Source of the DNA: Alcanivorax borkumensis SK2
GTDB taxonomy: Bacteria; Pseudomonadota; Gammaproteobacteria; Pseudomonadales; Alcanivoracaceae
Assembly: GCF_000009365.1 (NCBI RefSeq)
Contig: NC_008260.1
Location: forward strand, 248,001-312,000
Length of the DNA: 64,000 nt
Direction: 5' to 3'
Below are positions 57,911 through 64,000 of the stretch, in pieces. Every line of letters starts with the position of its first letter. The stretch's first letter is position 1. The notes beneath the pieces are model-generated. The model searched no databases, was not told the DNA's origin, and saw only the letters and a program-made list of their open reading frames with translations. The position numbers were made by a program, and so were the translations under genes.

Positions 57911-58798
57911 ATGAGTGCAATGCGTGAATTACGTTTCGTTAGTGACGGGCAATCCTGCCGGGGCGATCTGTATTTGCCTGAAGGCGAGGGGCCTTTTCTG
58001 ACAGTGGTCATGGGCCACGGTTTTGGGCTTACCAAGGAATGCGGGTTGGCACCGTTTCGCGACGCTTTTGTACAGGCCGGTTATGCCGTGTTCCTATTCG
58101 ATTACCGCCATTTTGGTGAAAGCGAAGGAATGCCCCGCCAGGTGTTGTTGCCCTATCGGGAGGTGGCTGATTGGCAGGCGGCGCTGGCCTGTGTGCGCAA
58201 GCTAGCTGAAGTGGATAACCAGCGCATCGTTTTGTGGGGTACCTCCTTTGGTGGTGGTTTGGTCACTGTGGTGGCGGCCCGGGAGCCGGTGGCGGGTATT
58301 ATTGCGCAGTGTCCGATGATGGACGGCATGGCGTCAGTGTTGGAGGTGATTCGTTATGCGGGTGTGGGGCAGGCGTTGAAGATGACCGGTATTGGTCTGT
58401 GGGACCTGGCCAGCAGTGCATTGGGGCTGGGGCCTAAAATGTTGCCCTCGGCAGGGCGCCCCGGTGAGCTGGCGGCTATGTCCAGCGATGACGCTTATGA
58501 TGGGTACACCGCGTTGATGCCGGCCCACGTGCCTAACGAGGTGGCCGGGCGGGTTGCGCTGGCGCTGCCGCTATTTCGGCCTGTGGCCCAGGCCAGTAAG
58601 GTCACTTGCCCGGCGCTGATCCTTATTTGCGAAACCGATACGGTGGCGCCGGCATCGGCGGCAGAAAAAGCGGCTGCAGCGATGGCTCGAGCCAGCGTGA
58701 AACGTTATCCGGTGGGACATTTTGATGTCTACCAAGGCGAGGCCCGGGAGATCAGCCTGGCGGATCAGTTGGCGTTTTTGCGGGATGTTGAAAGCTAA
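57911..58798 (+). CDS. Alpha/beta hydrolase
   Basis: 295 residues from the ATG at 57911, with AAGGAG 7 bases upstream. Catalytic Ser112 in WGTSFGGG, Asp in ICETDTVAP and His in VGHFDVYQG make a complete triad; GHGFGLTKECG contributes the oxyanion loop. The layout resembles Xaa-Pro peptidase-like or DUF-type serine hydrolases, but no substrate can be assigned. About 85 bases after cysQ, with its own ribosome-binding site. Confidence 0.88.
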   Translation: MSAMRELRFVSDGQSCRGDLYLPEGEGPFLTVVMGHGFGLTKECGLAPFRDAFVQAGYAVFLFDYRHFGESEGMPRQVLLPYREVADWQAALACVRKLAEVDNQRIVLWGTSFGGGLVTVVAAREPVAGIIAQCPMMDGMASVLEVIRYAGVGQALKMTGIGLWDLASSALGLGPKMLPSAGRPGELAAMSSDDAYDGYTALMPAHVPNEVAGRVALALPLFRPVAQASKVTCPALILICETDTVAPASAAEKAAAAMARASVKRYPVGHFDVYQGEAREISLADQLAFLRDVES

Positions 58799-59383
58799 AA
58801 GTTAAAATGGCGTTGTAACGGGCGGCTCAATGAAAGCAGAACCGTTGTCTGATCCAGTGACAGCGGATTGGCATACATGCTCGCGCGGGTGACCCTCCGA
58901 GCAGATCCCAGTTGGCGGAGGCCGGACCCTCACGGCTCAAGCCGATCAGTGCTGAACAGGAAACGGGAATCTGGAGCTAATCTATGGCGCCGCCTGAAAG
59001 CTCTTAGGTCTTGAGCGTGAGCTATTAGCTGCGCCGGGTTGTGAGTGCTGGGCGTGGTGGGGTGCCCGGAATACGCGGCTAAGGGCAACCTGATTTAGGC
59101 CTGCAAGCAGAATGACCTAAAATGAGGCGCCGGGCGCGATTAAAACCTAGGCCCTGGTATCGGGCTGAATGGTGACTCAAGCCCAATGTTTATAACGGTT
59201 ACAGCGAGATGGCCGTCTTTAGCGGCGCTTTCCTTCGGCGCTAAAGCCAATTAACGGCCCGTTTGGGCCTTTTCTCATACCCTCTAGTGCGGCTATTCTG
59301 TCCGCCATTAAAACGTGCCATTGATCGATGTCAATGTTTGCGCTGAGAGAATCGGGCAGCCTGAGAGGCTGGAGGTAAAGTAT
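58799..59383. other. Long leader region upstream of almA
   Basis: About 585 bases without a convincing gene. Near its right end are two hairpins: CTTTAGCG/CGCTAAAG (59217-59224 with 59239-59246) and GGCCC-GTTT-GGGCC followed by TTTTCT (59256-59273). They sit ~110-165 bases before the almA start and could terminate upstream transcription or attenuate almA. I see no other motif. Confidence 0.55.
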
Positions 59384-60883
59384 ATGTCTAATAAACACGT
59401 TGATGTATTGATCGTTGGCGCCGGCCTTTCCGGCATTGGTGCGGCTTGCCATTTGACTCGCAAGGCGCCGAATCGCACCTATGCGATCCTGGAGCGCCGC
59501 GAACGCATCGGTGGCACCTGGGATCTGTTCAAGTATCCCGGTATCCGTTCTGATTCCGATATGTTCACACTAGGCTACAACTTTCGCCCTTGGACCGAAC
59601 CTAAGGTGTTGGCGGACGGCAACTCTATTCGCCAGTACGTGGAAGACACTGCGGAAGAGTACGATGTGAAAAAACATATACGCTTTGGTCGCAAGGTGAT
59701 CAAGGCGAATTGGTCCAGTGCCGATAACCACTGGGCGGTGGAAACCACCAACGAGAAAACCGGTGAGCAAGAAACCTTTACCGCTAACTTCCTGTTCTCA
59801 TGCGGTGGTTACTATAACTATGACGAAGGCTATAAGCCGGACTTCCCCGGTGAGAAAGACTTTAAAGGCCAAGTCATTCATCCTCAGCACTGGCCGGAGA
59901 ATTTGGACTATAAAGGCAAGAAAGTGGTGGTGATTGGTTCCGGCGCTACCGCCGTAACGCTGGTGCCTGCAATGGCTAAAGAAGGTGCCAAAGTCACCAT
60001 GTTGCAGCGCTCGCCAACCTATATCGCCACCGTGCCGGAAGTGGATCAAATCTCGGTGGGCATGCGCCGGTTTATGCCGGAGATGATGGTTTACCGGTTA
60101 ACCCGTGCGCGTAATATTGGTCTTCAGCGTATGGTGTTTAAATTGTCCACACAGCGCCCCAAGCTGGTTCGCCGTGCGCTGTTGGCTGCGGCCAAACGAC
60201 AGCTAGGTGATGACGTGGATATGGCGCATTTCCGGCCCCATTATAACCCTTGGGACGAGCGTCTGTGTGCAGTGCCCAACGGCGATTTGTTCAAGACCGT
60301 GCGCAATGGCGATGCTGAGATTGTGACCGATCACATCGAACGTTTCACTGAAACAGGGATCTTGCTCAAGTCTGGCAAGGAGTTGGATGCGGATATCATT
60401 ATTACTGCGACGGGGCTGAACCTTCAGATGCTTGGGGGGGTAAAAAGCACCATTGATGGTAAGCCGGTGGAGCCACGCGAATCGCTGGTTTACAAGGGCA
60501 TGATGTTGCGGGACGTGCCGAATATGGCGCTAGTGTTTGGTTACACTAACTCGTCTTGGACTCTGAAAGCCGACTTGGTCTGCGAGTATGTTTGCCGCTT
60601 GCTAAACCATATGGAAAAAACCGGTGCCCAGACAGTGATTCCCCGTGACAAGGATAATTGCATTACCGACGATAACTTCCTCGGCATGCAATCGGGTTAC
60701 ATTCAGCGTGCCAATGATCGGCTGCCGCGCCAGGGTTCAAAGGAGCCGTGGAAGGTGGTGCAGAATTATATGGTTGATTTGCCCAAGCTGCGTTTGGGCG
60801 CCATTGATGACGGGTTCCTTGAGTTCGATAACTATCAGCCGGTGAAAAAGAAAGGGCTGGTGGCGTCGTTGTTGGGTGCTTGA
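59384..60883 (+). CDS. almA: AlmA-type long-chain alkane monooxygenase (flavin-binding)
   Basis: 499 residues from the ATG at 59384, with GGAGG about 8 bases upstream. FAD Rossmann LIVGAGLSGIGAACHLT (10-26), FxGxxxHxxxWP fingerprint of Baeyer-Villiger/FMO enzymes at 160-171 (FKGQVIHPQHWP), NADPH Rossmann VVVIGSGATAVTLVPAM (181-197). The sequence runs closely along my memory of Acinetobacter AlmA (GGTWDLFKYPGIRSDSDM, PSYNPWD-like HYNPWDERLCAVPNGD). AlmA oxidises very long n-alkanes (C20 and above), typical of Alcanivorax. Single gene between terminators. Confidence 0.92.
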   Translation: MSNKHVDVLIVGAGLSGIGAACHLTRKAPNRTYAILERRERIGGTWDLFKYPGIRSDSDMFTLGYNFRPWTEPKVLADGNSIRQYVEDTAEEYDVKKHIRFGRKVIKANWSSADNHWAVETTNEKTGEQETFTANFLFSCGGYYNYDEGYKPDFPGEKDFKGQVIHPQHWPENLDYKGKKVVVIGSGATAVTLVPAMAKEGAKVTMLQRSPTYIATVPEVDQISVGMRRFMPEMMVYRLTRARNIGLQRMVFKLSTQRPKLVRRALLAAAKRQLGDDVDMAHFRPHYNPWDERLCAVPNGDLFKTVRNGDAEIVTDHIERFTETGILLKSGKELDADIIITATGLNLQMLGGVKSTIDGKPVEPRESLVYKGMMLRDVPNMALVFGYTNSSWTLKADLVCEYVCRLLNHMEKTGAQTVIPRDKDNCITDDNFLGMQSGYIQRANDRLPRQGSKEPWKVVQNYMVDLPKLRLGAIDDGFLEFDNYQPVKKKGLVASLLGA

Positions 60884-60960
60884 GCTGAAAGCTGAAAAAA
60901 AGCGCCATTTACGGTGCTGTTACCCTAGTAGGCATGGACAGCGGGCCTAGCTAGGGCCAG

Positions 60961-61004
60961 CACTAAAAAGGCCGCATCCTGAAAAGGGTGCGGCCTTTTT
61001 AGTG
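60961..61004. terminator. Strong bidirectional terminator between almA and the flavin oxidoreductase gene
   Basis: CACTAAAAAGGCCGCA and its exact complement TGCGGCCTTTTTAGTG bracket CCT-GAAA-AGG, giving a 16-bp outer stem with A and T tracts in both orientations. It serves the convergent almA (plus) and nitronate-monooxygenase-like (minus) genes. Confidence 0.92.
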
Positions 61005-61076
61005 CTGCTATCTGTTAATGAGGGCAGAGCTTATGGCGAATAATCGCCAGGCTTTAGCGCCTCTTTTAACGTTTAA

Positions 61077-62042
61077 CTATTTCCAAGGTAAAGCATTAAT
61101 CCGTTGGCGTGCGGCTGAGTATTCTCGCTTCAGGCGGTCGACCAGATCTGCTGCTGGGCCTATTTTCTTCACCGCACCGATACCCTGACCGCTACCCCAG
61201 ATGTCTTTCCAGGCTTTGGAGCTGCCATCGCCGAAGTCCATTTTTGACGGATCGCTTTCCGGTAGGTTCTCCGGATCCAGACCCGCGGCTTCGATGGACC
61301 CGCGCAGGTAGTTACCGTGCACGCCAGTGAATAGGTTGGAATAAACAATGTCGCTGGCGCCGCTGTCCACAATGGCTTGTTTGTAGCGCTCATCCGCATT
61401 CGCTTCATCGGTGGCAATAAAGGCGGAGCCGATATAGCCCAAGTCTGCGCCCATGGCCTGAGCAGCGAGAACGGCGTCCCCGGTGGCGATCGCACCGGAG
61501 AGCAGCAGTGGCCCGTCGAACCACTCACGAATTTCCTGCACCAGGGCCAGCGGGGAGAGGGTGCCTGCATGGCCGCCCGCGCCAGCGGCCACAGCGATCA
61601 GGCCATCAGCACCTTTCTCTATGGCTTTTTTGGCGAAGAAGTTATTGATGATGTCGTGGAATACCAGTCCGCCATAACTATGAATGGCTTCGTTCACATC
61701 CACTCGTGCGCCCAGTGAGGTTATTACGATAGGCACCTTGTACTTCACACATAGCTCCAGATCATGCTCCAGCCGATTGTTGGATCTGTGCACAATCTGG
61801 TTTACCGCGAATGGGGCCGCAGGCTTGTCAGGGTTGGCCTGGTTCCAGGCATCGAGCTCTTCGGTAATGCGCTTGAGCCATACTTCCAGCTCTTCTGCGG
61901 GACGAGCGTTCAGGGCGGGAAAAGAGCCGACAATGCCGGCTTTGCACTGGGCGATCACCAGCTCCGGGTTGGACACAATGAACATGGGGGATGCCACAAC
62001 GGGTAGCTGCAGGCTGTTTTGCAGGGAGGCAGGTAGGGCCAT
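61077..62042 (-). CDS. NAD(P)H-dependent flavin oxidoreductase (nitronate monooxygenase family)
   Basis: 321 residues, TIM-barrel FMN enzyme. Signatures: LPVVASPMFIVSNPELVIA, VGSFPALNARP, ALxxGADGLIAVAAGAGGHAG-type phosphate loop (GADGLIAVAAGAGGHAGTL) and LLLSGAIATGDAVLAAQAMG. Enzymes of this family oxidise alkyl nitronates or act as enoyl reductases and 2-nitropropane dioxygenases; the substrate here is unknown, but the lipid-catabolic context suits a fatty-acyl role. Convergent with almA. Confidence 0.87.
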   Translation of the reverse strand: MALPASLQNSLQLPVVASPMFIVSNPELVIAQCKAGIVGSFPALNARPAEELEVWLKRITEELDAWNQANPDKPAAPFAVNQIVHRSNNRLEHDLELCVKYKVPIVITSLGARVDVNEAIHSYGGLVFHDIINNFFAKKAIEKGADGLIAVAAGAGGHAGTLSPLALVQEIREWFDGPLLLSGAIATGDAVLAAQAMGADLGYIGSAFIATDEANADERYKQAIVDSGASDIVYSNLFTGVHGNYLRGSIEAAGLDPENLPESDPSKMDFGDGSSKAWKDIWGSGQGIGAVKKIGPAADLVDRLKREYSAARQRINALPWK

Positions 62043-62197
62043 GGGAACTCCTCATCTCACAAGGTGAGCGCCACCGAAAAAAGTGGGACGCTTTCAGGAG
62101 CATAATAGTGCGGTATACATGTGGCGATGTCAGCACCGAAAACGACAATCTGTGGGTTGATGTGGACGTGAATGAGGGCGGATGCGGCTTGCGAACC

Positions 62198-62692
62198 TCA
62201 GGCGTCAGGCGTTCGGCGCCGCAATGCATTGAGCAGGCGGCTGGGTAAGCCCGCGGAGCGTAGCAACGGGCGGGCGTGCATCAGTGTTTCATGGATATCG
62301 GTTACATGCCCGCTCAATTCGTCTACATGATTGGTAATGCCGTCAACACGTACTGATAAGTCTGCTACCTGGCCGGGGAGGGCGTCCATGCGTTCGATGA
62401 TGCGCATGATGCGGTGGGCCATAATCATGTATTCCAGTGCCGCGCGGATCACCGCCACCATTACCACAAAGGCAAGTGGTGCAATAACGGCGGCAATAAT
62501 GCCGGCCAGCGTAGAGAACCAAAAGCACAAGCCAACTACGCTAACGACCACAATCAGTGCGCCAGCAATCAGCAGAAGATAGAACAGCGGCATCAGCTGC
62601 ATGGTCAGATAGCGGTTGAAACGCCAATCCGCCAGGTTGGGAATACGAGGGGGCGGCCCAGGTGGTGGCGTTTCCGACTTGGGTGTCTGCAT
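62198..62692 (-). CDS. DUF4282 membrane protein
   Basis: 164 residues. Pro-rich start, then two hydrophobic segments (~34-57 and ~62-88) with FNRYLTMQLMPLFYLLLIAG, which fits DUF4282, followed by a helical cytoplasmic tail (VADLSVRVDGITNHVDELSGHV). Function unknown. On the minus strand with ~155 bases to the flavin oxidoreductase and ~55 from the TetR gene; possibly co-transcribed with the TetR gene. Confidence 0.8.
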   Translation of the reverse strand: MQTPKSETPPPGPPPRIPNLADWRFNRYLTMQLMPLFYLLLIAGALIVVVSVVGLCFWFSTLAGIIAAVIAPLAFVVMVAVIRAALEYMIMAHRIMRIIERMDALPGQVADLSVRVDGITNHVDELSGHVTDIHETLMHARPLLRSAGLPSRLLNALRRRTPDA

Positions 62693-62746
62693 GGTGCCTC
62701 CTGATTTTATTATTATTTATGGTGTTCGTTTTTGAGTCGTGCGGCG

Positions 62747-63367
62747 CTATTGCGTGGCGTTGCTGGCGCCCAGTTTGTGTTCCGCATAACTGGCAAGAAA
62801 GTCTCCGAACACCGTGGTCAGTTCCTCGAAACTCTGGGTTGGTTTTTCTTCCGAGAGATGGCGTACCACGGTGAAAACCCCGCCGTTGATATAAAAATAG
62901 GACACCGCCGGAATATTAGGCATACGCAACAGCTCCGGGTGGTGCATCAGGTATTGAGTAAACAGGTCCAACAGGGCGCGATTGATGGGCTCCAGATGCA
63001 TCACCATGTCTTGGCTGAAAGCGTGGCGTGCACAGTTCAGATACAGCTGGCGATTTTCTTCAAGAAAATCGCGAAAGGTAAACAGCAGCTTACTCACTGC
63101 ATCGCGGATATTCATCCGTACCAGTTCCGGAGTCAGCGGCTTAATCATGGCCACGGTATCGTCCACGAAACGGGCGCCGGCGGCTTTCAGTATGGCGTCC
63201 TTGTCCTCGAAATACTCATATAAAGAGCCCACGCCGATGCCGGCGATGTCGGCAACTTGGCGTGTTGTGGTGGCCGATGGCCCCTGCTGGGCAATCGAGA
63301 TTAGGGCGGCCTCGACGATAGCATCGACGGTGGCTTTGGAGCGCTGTTGTTTGGGTTTGCGAGCCAT
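62747..63367 (-). CDS. TetR-family transcriptional regulator
   Basis: 206 residues from the ATG at 63367 (MARKPKQQRSKATVDAIVEA); the frame opens 9 codons upstream. The N-terminal helix-turn-helix is ATTTRQVADIAGIGVGSLYE, YFEDKDAILKAA. The C-terminal helical domain is the ligand-binding/dimer part. It is divergent from an SDR gene, and the spacer carries an imperfect palindrome that could be its operator. Likely sensor of a lipid or acyl compound, inferred from context. Confidence 0.9.
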   Translation of the reverse strand: MARKPKQQRSKATVDAIVEAALISIAQQGPSATTTRQVADIAGIGVGSLYEYFEDKDAILKAAGARFVDDTVAMIKPLTPELVRMNIRDAVSKLLFTFRDFLEENRQLYLNCARHAFSQDMVMHLEPINRALLDLFTQYLMHHPELLRMPNIPAVSYFYINGGVFTVVRHLSEEKPTQSFEELTTVFGDFLASYAEHKLGASNATQ

Positions 63368-63407
63368 AATGATTTCCGAGTTGAATCCGAACAAGCATTC
63401 GATCTAC

Positions 63408-63429
63408 TGTCACATTAGAGGATGTAACA
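63408..63429. promoter_or_regulatory. Candidate TetR operator between the regulator and SDR genes
   Basis: TGTCACAT and ATGTAACA (one mismatch from exact inverted repeat) around a 6-base spacer, midway between the divergent starts at 63367 and 63482. Position and symmetry fit a TetR-type operator. Confidence 0.55.
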
Positions 63430-63481
63430 ATAAACCGTTGCCTTGATGCAATGGCTATTTTGACTTGATGGAGCAGACGGC

Positions 63482-64000
63482 ATGTTTGGTCGTAATAAAA
63501 CCATTAGCGCGAATGCCTCCGCTGTTGTCACCGGGGCAGGAAGCGGCATAGGCCGTGCGTTTGCCGAAGAGCTGGCTCGGCGCAATGGGGCGGTGGTCTG
63601 TGCGGATATCAATCTGGGGACCGCCCAGGAAACGGCTGACCGCATTGTCAGCACGGGCGGGAGGGCGTGGGCGGTGCAGTGCGACGTCAGTGTCCAAGCA
63701 GAGGTAGAAGCGCTGGCCGAACAAGCAGATGCGCTGCTCCCAGAGCCGGTGAATCTGGTGATCAATAACGCGGGCGTAGGCGTGGGCGGCAAACCGGTAG
63801 GCGAGACTTCCATGGACGATTGGCACTGGACCATGGGCATTAACCTATGGGGTGTGATCCATGGTTGCCACGTTTTTGCACCGAGACTCAAGGCGCAAGG
63901 GTACGGTGGGATTATCAATGTGGCCTCTACGGCCAGTTTTGCGGCGGCCCCGTTGATGGGGCCCTACAACGTGACCAAGGCAGGGGTGTTGGCGCTGTCA
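63482..64000 (+). CDS. Short-chain dehydrogenase/reductase, N-terminal part (cut by right edge)
   Basis: 173 residues from the ATG at 63482 without a stop. Cofactor motif VVTGAGSGIGRAFAEELA, the NNAG of LVINNAGVGVGG and the catalytic Ser and YxxxK in INVASTASFAAAPL and YNVTKAG identify a classical SDR. The acidic residue after beta-2 (CADI) favours NAD(H). It is divergent from the TetR gene and probably its target. Substrate unknown; many such genes in Alcanivorax serve alcohol or acyl oxidation. No clear Shine-Dalgarno is seen. Confidence 0.88.
   Translation, partial: MFGRNKTISANASAVVTGAGSGIGRAFAEELARRNGAVVCADINLGTAQETADRIVSTGGRAWAVQCDVSVQAEVEALAEQADALLPEPVNLVINNAGVGVGGKPVGETSMDDWHWTMGINLWGVIHGCHVFAPRLKAQGYGGIINVASTASFAAAPLMGPYNVTKAGVLALS

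Overview
The window is ordinary chromosomal DNA of a marine gammaproteobacterium, most likely Alcanivorax or a close relative. The evidence is a moderately GC-rich composition by eye, an AlmA-type long-chain alkane monooxygenase, and a salt-adapted set of transporters (BCCT betaine/choline carrier, NhaD Na+/H+ antiporter, KtrAB K+ uptake). Gene order also recalls Pseudomonas-type neighbourhoods: yheS / TIGR02444 / FKBP / rsd / dsbB, tex / gshA / ompR-envZ, and pckA / hslO / hslR / yrfG / nudE / cysQ. I saw no tRNA or rRNA genes, CRISPR array, intact insertion sequence or prophage. Both edges cut genes: a glutathione S-transferase on the left and a short-chain dehydrogenase on the right.

Layout. 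1-3.1 kb: GST end, a small exported protein, BCCT transporter. 3.1-7.5 kb (minus): a tightly overlapping four-gene operon DUF3348 - DUF802 - OmpA/MotB-like - DUF2894. Its second and third products look like a proton-driven MotA/MotB-type motor with a long coiled-coil tail, close in architecture to ZorA/ZorB of Zorya defence. 7.8-9.4 kb: small acidic coiled-coil protein and NhaD. 9.5-14.7 kb: probable iron-regulated operon imelysin - di-haem oxidoreductase - imelysin-like - DUF1513 behind a Fur-box-like palindrome. 14.8-17.6 kb: Cys-rich exported protein, divergent MerR regulator and CDF-like metal exporter with a MerR-type 19-bp-spacer promoter, DUF3820, DUF4336. 17.8-22.3 kb: MacA-MacB-outer membrane factor efflux operon. 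22.4-25.1 kb: histone-deacetylase-like amidohydrolase, CbiX-like protein, thiolase.

25.3-38.7 kb: ABC-F ATPase, TIGR02444, BioA, DUF4124, FKBP isomerase, Rsd/AlgQ, then (minus) lrgB-lrgA-dsbB, gshA, tex and an orphan single-domain response regulator. 38.9-46.1 kb: RND pump plus adaptor, divergent from an OmpR/EnvZ-type two-component system. 46.4-50.7 kb: lytic transglycosylase, KtrAB, YihY/BrkB. 50.7-58.8 kb: hairpin-rich intergenic segment, NDH-2, PckA, Hsp33, Hsp15, YrfG, and divergently NudE, CysQ and an alpha/beta hydrolase. 59.4-64 kb: AlmA, nitronate-monooxygenase-like flavoprotein, DUF4282 protein, and a TetR regulator divergent from an SDR, a typical lipid/hydrocarbon catabolism neighbourhood.

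The strongest candidate for an under-described system is the DUF3348/DUF802/OmpA/DUF2894 motor operon. Secondary points are the hairpin cluster at 50.8-50.93 kb, a family of TTCAACG/TTGAAC-type intergenic repeats, the dsbB-lrgA-lrgB arrangement, and an RND pump with an extra C-terminal membrane domain. All calls come from reading the sequence and from memory of protein families; no database search was possible.
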